From NCBI RefSeq assembly GCF_016892625.1, contig NZ_JAFEMW010000004.1:124001-188000 (forward strand): a DNA stretch of 64,000 nucleotides. Reading direction: 5' to 3'. Below are positions 33,936 through 42,516 of this stretch, piece by piece. Made by a program: the position numbers and the translations under genes. Positions within the stretch are counted from its first letter, which is position 1. Every line of letters begins with the position of its first letter. Source of the DNA: Brevibacterium sp. RIT 803 (lineage in GTDB: Bacteria > Actinomycetota > Actinomycetes > Actinomycetales > Brevibacteriaceae). The notes below the pieces were generated by a model, which saw nothing but the letters and a program-made list of their open reading frames with translations, was not told where the DNA came from and ran no database searches.

Positions 33936-34029
33936 GTCCCTTGGTAGACTGAGGCAGACGAGGACGGTTCTCATGATCGGGGCCATCGTCCTCGTCCGGG
34001 TGCAGTTGGCCCCCATCAGGAGGTCTGCC

Positions 34030-34938
34030 ATGACTACCGAGAACCACACCGCTGACCAGACATCGACGAGCCTCGGGATCCTCGTCGGTTACGACGGCTC
34101 CGAACTCGCCGCGCGCGCCCTCGAGTACGGGGCAGACGAGGCCACTCGCCGCAGTGCCGCTCTCACCGTCGTCGCCGCGTATACCGTGCCGGCGATGATC
34201 TATCCGAACATCGCATCAATGCCGGACGAGAACGAGGAGCAGGCCTCACTCCGAGCTGTCGAGAAGCTCCTCGGTGAAGCGGCCGGACTCCTGCGAGACC
34301 ATGCAGGCAAGGTCTCCTACCGCGCAGATCGGGGAGACGCGGCCGGGGTGCTGAAGGATCTGAGCGCACACGCACGGACAGTGATCGTGGGCGCGAGAGG
34401 CCGCGGCGGATTCATGGGCCGGATTCTCGGCTCGGTGTCCACAGCACTGCCTGCCCACTCCCATTGCCCGACGATCGTCGTCCCGGGCCACCGAACGGAG
34501 ACGGACGGCGCCCCGGTGGTCGTCGCCGTCGACGGCTCGGATGCCGGACGTCTGGCGATGTTCACCGCCGCCGAGGTGGCCAGCTCGCGGCGTGCCGCAC
34601 TCGACATCATCTCCGTCCTCCCAGCCGGCGAGGAATGGCTCTACTGGTACCCCGAACTGGAGCTGAGCGCCGAGGTCTCCTATCGGAGGAAGAAGGAGCT
34701 CGAGGCAGCACTCGAGGCCGAGGTCGCGGCAGTGGCACAGCAGTTCCCCGATCTGCAGGTCACTGCCGAAGTGCCCATCGGAGACCCGACCGAGATCCTC
34801 GTCGAAGCCGCAGAGACCGCGCAGCTGACCGTCCTCGGCACTCGCGGACGAGGAGCGGTCCGAAGCGCACTTCTGGGCTCCGTGTCACGTGGAGTCCTCC
34901 ACCGCGCGGACGGTCCGATCATGGTCGTCCCGAGCTGA
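34030..34938 (+). CDS. Universal stress protein with two UspA domains
   Basis: A 302-residue tandem UspA protein. Domain 1 (about 15-155) begins ILVGYDGSELAARAL and has the nucleotide loop GARGRGGFMGRILGSVS. Domain 2 (about 163-300) begins VVVAVDGSDAGRLAM and has GTRGRGAVRSALLGSVS. Both loops fit the ATP-binding pattern G-x2-G-x9-G-S. I chose ATG 34030 because AGGAGG lies 6 bases before it; the upstream ATG 33973 lacks a site. Such proteins help survival in hypoxia or stationary phase. Confidence 0.92.
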   Translation: MTTENHTADQTSTSLGILVGYDGSELAARALEYGADEATRRSAALTVVAAYTVPAMIYPNIASMPDENEEQASLRAVEKLLGEAAGLLRDHAGKVSYRADRGDAAGVLKDLSAHARTVIVGARGRGGFMGRILGSVSTALPAHSHCPTIVVPGHRTETDGAPVVVAVDGSDAGRLAMFTAAEVASSRRAALDIISVLPAGEEWLYWYPELELSAEVSYRRKKELEAALEAEVAAVAQQFPDLQVTAEVPIGDPTEILVEAAETAQLTVLGTRGRGAVRSALLGSVSRGVLHRADGPIMVVPS

Positions 34939-35295
34939 GCTGGCGGCGTCAGCGCAGACGGCGCAGGTGGCCGCATCCACGCTGTTCGAGCCGCCGCCAG
35001 CGTCCGCACTGTCGGCTTCCACGTTCGCATCTGCGTCCACGTCGGTACCCGACTCGGGAGCCTCGCCTCCTGCGCGGGCGATCTCGACATCGTCGATCTT
35101 CTCGGATGCCCTCTGCGATTCAGGCTGCTGTGCGCCGCTTGCCGGGACCTCATACATCGTTGCCTGCAGCGCTTCGTCACTCACCCGCACTCGGGTGAAG
35201 GCTGGAGTGTCGTTGTGGACGCTCTTGGCCTCCCATTCCAACCCATCGGTGATGAAGGCTCCAACCCCGACGGGCGGCCGCCGAGTCAACGGCAA
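34885..35295 (-). CDS. Possible small acidic protein, unknown
   Basis: A 136-codon minus-strand frame with codon choice that looks coding (mostly G or C in third positions, rich in GAC and GAG). Its first half has PAFTRVRVSDEALQATMYEV; the second half is an acidic, alanine-rich tail (SGTDVDADANVEADSADAG). A TTG at 35295 lies behind AAAGG. The last 54 bases overlap the 3' end of the stress gene on the other strand. I do not recognise it; the plus strand is also open here but reads as a serine-rich shadow. Treat as tentative. Confidence 0.35.
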   Translation of the reverse strand: MPLTRRPPVGVGAFITDGLEWEAKSVHNDTPAFTRVRVSDEALQATMYEVPASGAQQPESQRASEKIDDVEIARAGGEAPESGTDVDADANVEADSADAGGGSNSVDAATCAVCADAASSARDDHDRTVRAVEDST

Positions 35296-35348
35296 GTGAA
35301 CCTTTCGCCACGGGGCGTTGCCGCGAACTGTTGTACAGTTGGCCCTAC

Positions 35349-35471
35349 ACGACAGGGGAGCGCCGATAGGGGCGCTGAGAGTGCAGATGAAGCTGCAGAC
35401 CCTCGAACCTGATGCGGCTAGCACCGCCGAAGGAAGTCGAGACTCTTCTACCCCTCCTTGATATGAGGAGG
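35349..35471 (+). promoter_or_regulatory. TPP (thiamine pyrophosphate) riboswitch with Shine-Dalgarno-masking hairpin
   Basis: The aptamer core is clear at 35349-35443: GGGGAGCGCC, then CTGAGAG (35374-35381), the P3-type stem GTGCAGATGAAGCTGCA, ACCCTCGAACCTGATG (ACCTGA at 35407-35412), and GCACCGCCGAAGG, ending in GTCGAGAC. Downstream, CCTCCT (35453-35458) can pair with AGGAGG (35466-35471), which is the ribosome site of ykoE. This suggests control at translation: thiamine pyrophosphate would favour the masked state and reduce transporter synthesis. Confidence 0.93.
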
Positions 35472-35475
35472 CACA

Positions 35476-36105
35476 ATGCCAGAAACAGCCGCGCCTGAAT
35501 CCACTTCGAAGACCGCGCGAAACCATTCCCACGTACCGGCGACGAAGCAATGGCGGGTCGTCGACTATATCGTCACCGCTGTGCTCGGGATCAGCGTCGG
35601 ACTCATCTTCTGGGTCCTGGCCCTGAGCTGGAAGGTCCTCGAACTCGGGTTCCAGGCCTTCCCTCCCTCGATCGGCCTCATCGCCGGGCTCTGGGTCCTC
35701 GCCGGGCCCTTGGCCGGTGCCATCATCCGCAAACCCGGTGCCGCCCTGCTGTGCGAGATGATCGCCGCCATCGTCGAGGCAGTGCTGGGCTCCCATTTCG
35801 GCGCCACCGTCCTGCTGTCCGGACTGGTCCAGGGCCTCGGCGCCGAAATCATCTTCGCGGCCTTCGGCTATCGCAGGTTCACCCTGTGGGTCACGAGCCT
35901 GGCCGGCCTCCTGGCCGCTGCGTTCATGTCCGTGAGCGAGAACATCATGTACAACGCCGAATGGCAGTTCGGCTTCCAAGCCGCCTACACGGTGTGCGCC
36001 GTCATCTCCGGTGTCGTCATATCCGGCATCGGCGCCTGGTTCGCCTACCGCGCGATCGCGAAGACCGGGGCGCTGAGCTCCTTCGCCTCCGGTCGCCTGC
36101 GCTGA
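35476..36105 (+). CDS. ykoE: ECF transporter substrate-binding component YkoE (thiamine/HMP)
   Basis: A 209-residue membrane S-component with about five or six helices after a polar N-terminus of 27 residues. The region VDYIVTAVLGISVGLIFWVLALSW and the central EMIAAIVEAVLGSHFG, each taken over two helices, match YkoE. The family brings in the thiamine precursor hydroxymethylpyrimidine or thiamine. It is directly under the TPP riboswitch and overlaps ykoD by one base (TGATG). Confidence 0.93.
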   Translation: MPETAAPESTSKTARNHSHVPATKQWRVVDYIVTAVLGISVGLIFWVLALSWKVLELGFQAFPPSIGLIAGLWVLAGPLAGAIIRKPGAALLCEMIAAIVEAVLGSHFGATVLLSGLVQGLGAEIIFAAFGYRRFTLWVTSLAGLLAAAFMSVSENIMYNAEWQFGFQAAYTVCAVISGVVISGIGAWFAYRAIAKTGALSSFASGRLR

Positions 36106-37640
36106 TGGCCCTGCCGATCGACGCCCACGGCTTCTCGTGGCGCCACGCTGATCGCGAGCAACCTGCGTTCGTCCCCATCGACCTGCACATCGACGCTGGT
36201 GAGAAGGTCCTTCTTCTGGGTCCATCGGGGGCTGGCAAAACTACCCTGCTGCATGCGATCGCCGGGGTCCTGCCCGCTGAATCCGGCGAAGCCGCCGGAG
36301 ATCTGCTCGTCGGCGATCGACCACCCGATCCTCGCCGAGGTGAAACCGGTCTGGTCCTGCAAGATCCCGATTCGCAGGTGATCTTCTCCCGCGTCGGCGA
36401 CGATGTCGCCTTCGGAATGGAGAACCTGGGTCTGCCTGCGGAGATCATCGATGCCCGCATCTCCACCTCGCTGCGAACGATGGGCCTCGATCTGCCTCAT
36501 GACCATCCCACCGCAGCGCTGTCCGGGGGTCAGAAGCAGCGGCTGGCGCTGGCGGGAGTCCATGCAATGGCACCGCAGGTGATCATCCTCGACGAGCCGA
36601 CGGCGAATATCGATCCGAGTTCGGCCGCGTCCATTCGGGATGCCGTCCTCGATACCCGGGCGGCCACCTCGGCGACGATGGTCATCGTCGAACACCGGGT
36701 CGAACTGTGGCTCGATCACGTGGACACCGTGATCGTCCTCGGCCCACATGGGCTGCTCACACAGGGCACACCGAATTCGGTCTTCGGTGACCCCGAACTC
36801 GCGAAGGTGCTTCTGGAGAGCGGAATCTGGGTGCCGGGCAGGACAGGATCCCTGGCCGGAGACGATCGGAAACCGGTGGAGTCCGTATCGCACCCCGCTG
36901 CGGTGTCTACAGGTGAGGTCGTCCTCAGGACCGAGCAGCTCAGTGTTGCCCGACCGAGGGTGAAGACCCCGGCCGCGACCGGTCTCGATCTGTCTATTCG
37001 GGCTGGTGAGGCCGTAGGCATCGTCGGCGCCAACGGGGCCGGAAAGTCGACGCTGGCCCTGACCTTGGCCGGCCTCATTCCCGAGTTCGGTGGAGAAGTC
37101 AGCGCGTTGGGTCCTCTGCAGGCGGGGGCCAAACATGCCCGGCCCTTCCGCTGGCCCTCAGCATTTCTGGCTCCTCGTATCGGGATGGTGTTCCAGGAGC
37201 CGGAGCATCAGTTTCTGCGCTCCAGCGTCGCCGAAGAACTAGCGCTGGGTCCGCGTCTGGCCGGATGGTCAGCTGGCCAGATTGAGGAGCGTGTCGCCGA
37301 GCTGCTGCAGGCGCTTGGCCTTGAGCCCCTCGCCGAGGCGCATCCGCAGGGCCTTTCGGGCGGTGAGAAGCGGCGACTGTCGGTGGCGGCCATGATGGCT
37401 CCCCGGCCGCAGGTCCTCATCGTCGATGAGCCGACCTTCGGTCAGGACGCCCTGACCTGGGCAGGCCTGGTCGAGCAGTTCCTCGATGTCCTCGCACGCG
37501 GATCAACGGTCGTCGCCATCAGCCACGACGATGCCTTCCTCGAAGCGATCGGGGCCAGACGCGTCGTCCTCGGCGGTGCCAAGCAGCCCACAGTAGAGAA
37601 GACCGGAGCTGGGGACATCCGCGAGGGGCGAGAGAATTGA
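36105..37640 (+). CDS. ykoD: ECF transporter double ATPase YkoD
   Basis: A 511-residue protein with two ABC ATPase domains. Domain 1 (about 1-235) has Walker A GPSGAGKTT, signature LSGGQKQR and Walker B VIILDEPTA. Domain 2 (about 275-500) has GANGAGKST, LSGGEKRR and VLIVDEPTF. The ATG at 36105 overlaps the ykoE stop; a longer frame that runs upstream through ykoE in another phase is not real. It powers uptake through YkoE and YkoC. Confidence 0.94.
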   Translation: MALPIDAHGFSWRHADREQPAFVPIDLHIDAGEKVLLLGPSGAGKTTLLHAIAGVLPAESGEAAGDLLVGDRPPDPRRGETGLVLQDPDSQVIFSRVGDDVAFGMENLGLPAEIIDARISTSLRTMGLDLPHDHPTAALSGGQKQRLALAGVHAMAPQVIILDEPTANIDPSSAASIRDAVLDTRAATSATMVIVEHRVELWLDHVDTVIVLGPHGLLTQGTPNSVFGDPELAKVLLESGIWVPGRTGSLAGDDRKPVESVSHPAAVSTGEVVLRTEQLSVARPRVKTPAATGLDLSIRAGEAVGIVGANGAGKSTLALTLAGLIPEFGGEVSALGPLQAGAKHARPFRWPSAFLAPRIGMVFQEPEHQFLRSSVAEELALGPRLAGWSAGQIEERVAELLQALGLEPLAEAHPQGLSGGEKRRLSVAAMMAPRPQVLIVDEPTFGQDALTWAGLVEQFLDVLARGSTVVAISHDDAFLEAIGARRVVLGGAKQPTVEKTGAGDIREGREN

Positions 37641-38470
37641 GCGCGGCAACACCGTCACCGGTCGCAGTCCACGATCCCGGTCAGCTCATTCCGCTTGTGC
37701 GCAGGACGGCGCTGGTCAGGTGCAATCCGCTGACGAAGATCGCGGTGGCGCTCATCCTCATGGTCGGGACACTGCTGAGCATCGACATGGTCTCGGCGGG
37801 AATCGTCCTCGGATTCTGCCTGCTTGCGCTGCCGGCGACCGGACTCGATCTGCGGGCGGCGCTCCTGCGGTTGTGGTTCCTGCCTCTCGGTGCGCTGTTG
37901 GCCGCGTGGGGCACAGCGATCTTGGCGGAGAAGACCGGCACGGTGGTCATCGACGTCGGTCCGATCCTGATGACAACTGGTTCGCTGGGGGCTGCGGGAG
38001 CGATCTTCCTGCGAGCCCTCGCTCTGGCGATTCCACTCATCGTGCTCGCCTCGACGATCGATCCCCGTGACCTGGCGGATGCGCTCGTCCAGCGACTGCG
38101 ACTGCCCGAGGTGGTCGTCGTCTCGGTGCTGGCGGCCAGCAGACTGCTCGGTCTGCTCGTCAGCGAATGGCAGACTCTGGCGATGGCCAGACGGGCCAGG
38201 GGCATAGCCGGCGGTTCGATCATCCGGCGCACGCGCAGTCTGTTCGCCGGCATCTTCGTGCTGCTGGTGCAGTCGATCCGTCGCGGCACCACCTTGGCGA
38301 TGGCGATGGAGGGCCGTGCGTTCGGCCGTCCTGGGCGGACCTGGCGTCGTGAGTCGACCTTCAGCTCCGGAGACCGCCTGGCGGTGGTGGTGTCTCTGGC
38401 AGTCTGTGCTCTTGCCATCGTGGCCGCGCACATGCTCGGAACCTGGAATCCGATCGTCGGCGGGAACTAG
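37637..38470 (+). CDS. ykoC: ECF transporter transmembrane component YkoC (EcfT family)
   Basis: A 277-residue T-component. After NPLTKIAVALILMVG there are four or five helices, and the two coupling motifs are visible as AMARRARGI and AMAMEGRAFG (Ala-Arg-Gly type). The start is TTG at 37637, overlapping the ykoD stop by four bases (TTGA). It completes the riboswitch-controlled ykoE-ykoD-ykoC operon. Its stop converges with the next minus-strand gene, overlapping by four bases. Confidence 0.93.
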   Translation: MSAATPSPVAVHDPGQLIPLVRRTALVRCNPLTKIAVALILMVGTLLSIDMVSAGIVLGFCLLALPATGLDLRAALLRLWFLPLGALLAAWGTAILAEKTGTVVIDVGPILMTTGSLGAAGAIFLRALALAIPLIVLASTIDPRDLADALVQRLRLPEVVVVSVLAASRLLGLLVSEWQTLAMARRARGIAGGSIIRRTRSLFAGIFVLLVQSIRRGTTLAMAMEGRAFGRPGRTWRRESTFSSGDRLAVVVSLAVCALAIVAAHMLGTWNPIVGGN

Positions 38471-39012
38471 ATCTGGGCGAGAAGTCCCTTCAGGTCTGAT
38501 CGCCATTCCTCGAGCCTCTCGGAGCTGGGCAGTTTGGAGACTGTGAGGACGAGGAGTGTTCTGTTCTCGTCCTTCGGTTCGGCGGCTGCCTCGAACTTGG
38601 TTCCGTCCTCGAGGTTCGCTCGCCAGAAGGATCGTTTCTCCGTCTTCGACGTGCGCGCCTCACCGTCGAGGGCCAGGCCTGCCAATGTTCCCTCATCGAT
38701 GAGGAAGGCGAATCGGGTGATGACGTCATCACGCTGACCGGTCACGGTGCGTGAGACCGCCACGTCGAAGGTGCCATCGGCCCGCTGCCCCGGCACCCGT
38801 CGGCCGATCTCCTGCTCATAGGCCACGACCGCGCCTTGGACCCACCAGCCGTGCTTCTCGACGACTCCGTCGAACTGCGGGTAGAGGGCGTCGGCGAGTT
38901 CCTTGTGACTCGCCGACGCTCCGCCGGCCGCTTCGAGGCGGGCCTTGGTCTCCGCCCAGGGTTCGCCGAGGGCTTTCTCGATCGACTGCACATTCATCGC
39001 TTTGGTCGCCAT
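38467..39012 (-). CDS. DUF4287-like protein
   Basis: A 181-residue protein. Residues 7-75 (SIEKALGEPWAETKARLEAAG, SHKELADALYPQF, GWWVQGAVVAYEQEIGRR) resemble the DUF4287 domain. The C-terminal half, with FWRANLEDGTKFEAAAEPK and LEEWRSDLKGLL, resembles a SRPBCC-like fold. No enzyme motif is seen. ATG 39012 is the only good start. Its 3' end overlaps that of ykoC by four bases on the opposite strand. Confidence 0.72.
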   Translation of the reverse strand: MATKAMNVQSIEKALGEPWAETKARLEAAGGASASHKELADALYPQFDGVVEKHGWWVQGAVVAYEQEIGRRVPGQRADGTFDVAVSRTVTGQRDDVITRFAFLIDEGTLAGLALDGEARTSKTEKRSFWRANLEDGTKFEAAAEPKDENRTLLVLTVSKLPSSERLEEWRSDLKGLLAQI

Positions 39013-39087
39013 GAGTGAAGTCTAGGCAACTATCACCCAACCGTGAATGCTCAGCGGGCCGATAATGCTCATCGCTGCGGAGCGGCC

Positions 39088-39408
39088 TCAGTCGATCTGC
39101 AGTTCGCCCATCTCGTCCCAGCCTTCTCCGTCGATCTTGCGGGAGATGATCTTCGGCGTCGACGCCAGGTGCGGACGCATAGCCTCGAGGCCGGCAGCGA
39201 AGTGGTCGCTCTTGACGTGGGGCTCGGCCCCTTCGTCGGTGAATGCTTCGATGAGAACGAACTCGTTGTCCTTCTCCAGGCTCTTGGACCATTCGAACCA
39301 CAGGTTGCCGGGCTCCTGTCGCACTGCCTCGGTGAAGGTGCGCACCGCCTCAGGGAACTTCTCGACGCTTTCGGGCTTCACGTCATACTTCACAACGATG
39401 AAAATCAT
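39088..39408 (-). CDS. Putative quinol monooxygenase (ABM domain)
   Basis: A 106-residue ABM/YgiN-like protein: MIFIVVKYDVKPESVEKFPE, then QEPGNLWFEWSKSLEKDNEF and AFTDEGAEPHVKSDHF, the region with the typical histidines. ATG 39408 is preceded by AGGAG; the open frame upstream is discarded. It is the second ABM protein of the window but is only distantly similar to the one at 33010. It may detoxify quinones; not shown. Confidence 0.86.
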   Translation of the reverse strand: MIFIVVKYDVKPESVEKFPEAVRTFTEAVRQEPGNLWFEWSKSLEKDNEFVLIEAFTDEGAEPHVKSDHFAAGLEAMRPHLASTPKIISRKIDGEGWDEMGELQID

Positions 39409-39534
39409 GCTGACTGCTCCTGTGTCTATGCGAGTTGAGTCGAACCGTGTCCGTCCGACGCAACCAGCCAATCATGTTTCGGCCTGCGCTCCAAGAGCCA
39501 CCCTTGCCTCCACAGCTTTGATCACCGTCCGCGC

Positions 39535-40137
39535 TCACACTCGTTCGGCGATGAGCACGAGGAATCCGGAATCAGGCTCGAAGGGATGGAGTTCCCAAGT
39601 CGATAGCTGGAGATTGACGAGCATCCCGGTCGACTTCACATCGTCGACGAAGTCCGCGAAGTCATAGCCGCGGCCGGCCCCGAAGCCGGCGACGAAGCGT
39701 CCGCCGGATTTCAGCGTCGATCTGATGTTCGACAGAGTCTGGCGACGCGAGGCGGGATCGAGGAAGGACAGGACGTTGCCGGCGCAGAACGCCACGTCGA
39801 TGTCGTTGATACCCGCCTCTGCGAAGTCGAACTCGGCCAAGTCGCCGGTGTGCCATTCACCGCTCGGGAAGTCCTCCTCGGCGACTGAGATGAGGAACTC
39901 ATCGAGGTCGACGCCGTAGACGCTGTGCCCTTCGCTGATGAGCAGGCCACCGGCACGACCGGTGCCGCAGCCAGCGTCGAGGATACGTGCCCCACGCGGT
40001 GCCATCGCATTGACGAATCTCGCCTCTCCCCCGATGTCGTGGCCGGAGGCGGCGAGTGTGCGCCACCGCTCGGCGTAGTTCGCGGAGTGGTCGGGATTGG
40101 TCTCACGGATGCGGTTCCACTGATGATCGAAGCTCAT
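39535..40137 (-). CDS. Class I SAM-dependent methyltransferase
   Basis: A 200-residue methyltransferase with the SAM-binding motif ILDAGCGTGRAGG (residues 52-64), VYGVDLDEF as motif II, WHTGDLAEF and VAFCAGNVLSFL as motifs III and IV. The substrate is unknown. ATG 40137 overlaps the stop of the upstream LysR gene by four bases, so the two are co-transcribed. Confidence 0.88.
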   Translation of the reverse strand: MSFDHQWNRIRETNPDHSANYAERWRTLAASGHDIGGEARFVNAMAPRGARILDAGCGTGRAGGLLISEGHSVYGVDLDEFLISVAEEDFPSGEWHTGDLAEFDFAEAGINDIDVAFCAGNVLSFLDPASRRQTLSNIRSTLKSGGRFVAGFGAGRGYDFADFVDDVKSTGMLVNLQLSTWELHPFEPDSGFLVLIAERV

Positions 40138-41024
40138 GGCCCCATCCTAGGACGAAAGACCTCGGCCACCACCTCGGCGACGGCGGCGACCGGATCTGCC
40201 GGGGCCGGGGAAGTCAGCACGATGATCTCCCTGCCGCCCGCCTCGGCGATGGGATGGAGGTCGACGTCGGACCCGCCCAGGGACATCATGATCGGCGTCG
40301 CCAGGGTCAGCCCGAGTCCCGTGCCGGCCAGGGCGAGCGCGACGGCGGTGTCGGTGACGATGTGGGTCTCCTTCGCTGCGATCCCCAGCGCCGAGGTGGC
40401 CAGGCGCATCGCTCGGCCGAAGAGCTCTTCGGCCGGCGGCAGAATCCAATCGGCCTCGGCCAGGTCCTGCCGTGTGGGACCCGGTGCGGCCGCGGGCACG
40501 ACGATGCCGAAGTCCTCACTGGCCACTGTCATCCAACTCAGACCCCGCATGGGCGGCAGCGGCACGGCCGGATAGTTGATTCCGATCCCTAAGTCGATGG
40601 CACCGTCGATGACGGCCGCCGACATGGTCTCGACATTGATCTCCCGGGCCCGGACCTCGATATGCGGGTGCTGTTGGCCCAGGAGGCGCACAATGGACGG
40701 CAATGCCCTCGTCGATGCCGAACCGAAGACGCCGAGCGTGACGATGGCCTCGCTGCGGAAGTCTCTGCCCAGCATCGCCATCTCTGCCTGCTTCTGTGCG
40801 GCGAGGATGCTTCGGGCGCGCGGAAGCAGCGTTCGGCCGGCTTCGGCGAGGACCATCCCCCTGCCTCGACGAAGGAACAGCTCGGAACCGACCGCGCGGC
40901 GCAGGGCGCTCATGTGCTGCGAGACCGCCCCGATGCTGTAGCCCAACTGTTCCGCGGCTCGGGTCATCGACCCGAGTTCGGCCACCGTGACGAATGTGCG
41001 CAGCTGCCCCAGAGTCCATGCCAT
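40134..41024 (-). CDS. LysR-family transcriptional regulator
   Basis: A 296-residue LysR protein: N-terminal helix-turn-helix (LRTFVTVAELGSMTRAAEQL, GAVSQHMSALRRAVG) and a periplasmic-binding-like effector domain from about residue 90. ATG 41024 is chosen; GTG 41030 two codons upstream is also possible. It is divergent from an FAD oxidoreductase gene, with a T-N11-A dyad at 41038-41062 right in front. It probably controls the oxidase and dehydrogenase genes that follow on the other strand. Confidence 0.88.
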   Translation of the reverse strand: MAWTLGQLRTFVTVAELGSMTRAAEQLGYSIGAVSQHMSALRRAVGSELFLRRGRGMVLAEAGRTLLPRARSILAAQKQAEMAMLGRDFRSEAIVTLGVFGSASTRALPSIVRLLGQQHPHIEVRAREINVETMSAAVIDGAIDLGIGINYPAVPLPPMRGLSWMTVASEDFGIVVPAAAPGPTRQDLAEADWILPPAEELFGRAMRLATSALGIAAKETHIVTDTAVALALAGTGLGLTLATPIMMSLGGSDVDLHPIAEAGGREIIVLTSPAPADPVAAVAEVVAEVFRPRMGP

Positions 41025-41037
41025 GGCCACAGCCTAG

Positions 41038-41062
41038 CTGTTTTCAGGTTTGCTAAAAACAG
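41038..41062. promoter_or_regulatory. LysR-type T-N11-A operator
   Basis: CTGTTTT (41038-41044) and AAAACAG (41056-41062) are perfect inverted repeats exactly 11 bases apart. It lies 14 bases from the LysR start codon and before the divergent oxidoreductase gene, the classical place for autoregulation and activation. The same AAAACAG continues into TTTTCAT, giving a possible second, overlapping half-site. Confidence 0.7.
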
Positions 41063-41206
41063 TTTTCATAAACTCACTCTTGTCCTTAAACGTGACTGGA
41101 ACCACAATGGGCAGTGAGCCGCAATACGCCGACATCGACGTCGGCGCTCCCCGTTGCCGCGACGACCAAGGACGGGCGTTCGCAGCAGAAGACAGTGAGG
41201 TGGAAG

Positions 41207-42433
41207 TTGGAGAGCACAACACCGGCAGGCACGGCCCCGACGAGCGCCGAGGTGGTCATCATCGGTGCCGGAGTCATGGGAGCATCCATCGCCTATCACT
41301 TGGCCAAACACGGTGTGAAGGACATCGTCCTCGTCGAACGCGACGTCCCCGGTTCGGGGTCGACATCCAAGGCCGCCGGAGGGGTGCGCTGCCAATTCTC
41401 CGATGAGGTCAACATCGCCCTGTCCACACGCAGCCTCGAGGTGCTGCGCAGCTTTCAGACCGAATTCGGCGTCGACATCGATCTGGTGAGCAACGGGTAC
41501 CTGTTCCTCCTCGACTCCGCCGAGGATGCTGAGACCTTCGCCGCCAACGTCGAACTCCAGCAGCGGATGGGTCTCGAGTCCCGGATGCTCACCGTCGCCG
41601 AGGTGGCTGAGCTGGCCCCGTACATCGATACCGAGGGACTCGTTGCCGGTGCCTTCAATCCCGGAGACGGTCATTGCACTCCTGAGGCCGTGGTGTCCGG
41701 GTACGTGAATGCCGCACGGAACCTGGGTGTGCAGGTGCTCAAGAACTGTGAGGTCACCGGGGTCGAAACCGCTGGCGGTGACGGTTCGGTGGTCGGCGAC
41801 GGTTCGGACAGCGGTCGCAGAGTCAGCGCGGTGACGACGAGCAAGGGCACGATCGAGTGTGCGCAGGTCGTCTGTGCCGCCGGCGCTTGGTCCGGTCTCA
41901 TTGGTGAGGCAGCCGGGGTCGATCTGCCGGTCAGGCCCCTGCGCCGCGAAATCATGGTCAGCGAACCCGTGGATGAAACGCAACTGGGCATCGACCTGTC
42001 GCGGATGCCCTTCACCATCGACTTCTCCACGAGCTTCTACGTCCACCCGGAGGGTCCGGGCCTGCTCTTCGGATGCCCGGACGAGACGGACGTGTGGGAA
42101 TTCGATGACAAGCGCAACCCGGACTGGCTACCCACCCTGGCAGAGCTCATCGAATCTCGGGCTCCGGCTTTCGGTGATGTCGAGGTCAAACGCGGCTGGG
42201 CGGGACTCTACGAGATGACGCCCGATCACAATGCGCTCATCGGTGAGGCGGAGGAACTCGCAGGCTTCTTCTACGCCTGCGGATTCTCCGGCCACGGGTT
42301 CCTCATGGGCCCGGCAGTCGGGGAGGTCGTCGCCGACCTCATGACCGGACATCAGCCCTTCGTCGACGTCTCCGGCCTGGACAAACGACGCTTCGCCACC
42401 TCTGGCCTGCGCAAGGAGCTCAACATCGTCTGA
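41207..42433 (+). CDS. FAD-dependent oxidoreductase (DadA/sarcosine-pipecolate oxidase type)
   Basis: A flavoprotein of the glycine/D-amino-acid oxidase fold. The FAD motif is VVIIGAGVMGASIAYHLA, followed by VERDVPGSGSTSKAAGG, in which a covalent or tight flavin contact is usual. GWAGLYEMTPDHNALIGE and GFSGHGFLMGPAVGE are near the C-terminus. I chose TTG 41207 because GAGG lies six bases before it and it gives the usual short N-terminus; GTG 41114 would add 31 residues of unlikely sequence. It is followed by an ALDH7-type dehydrogenase, so a pipecolate or related cyclic amino acid oxidase in lysine breakdown is a good guess. Confidence 0.8.
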   Translation: MESTTPAGTAPTSAEVVIIGAGVMGASIAYHLAKHGVKDIVLVERDVPGSGSTSKAAGGVRCQFSDEVNIALSTRSLEVLRSFQTEFGVDIDLVSNGYLFLLDSAEDAETFAANVELQQRMGLESRMLTVAEVAELAPYIDTEGLVAGAFNPGDGHCTPEAVVSGYVNAARNLGVQVLKNCEVTGVETAGGDGSVVGDGSDSGRRVSAVTTSKGTIECAQVVCAAGAWSGLIGEAAGVDLPVRPLRREIMVSEPVDETQLGIDLSRMPFTIDFSTSFYVHPEGPGLLFGCPDETDVWEFDDKRNPDWLPTLAELIESRAPAFGDVEVKRGWAGLYEMTPDHNALIGEAEELAGFFYACGFSGHGFLMGPAVGEVVADLMTGHQPFVDVSGLDKRRFATSGLRKELNIV

Positions 42434-42516
42434 CGCCCCTCCCCCACTGCAATCGACCGTGACTCGAACACATCATCAGATTCCCGCTCACCCGAAGCAC
42501 CAGCGAAAGGACAGCA

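Noticed and set aside
35296..36225. Upstream extension of the minus-strand frame ending at 34885
   Set aside because: It crosses the TPP riboswitch and ykoE on the other strand; that part reads as low-complexity shadow sequence.
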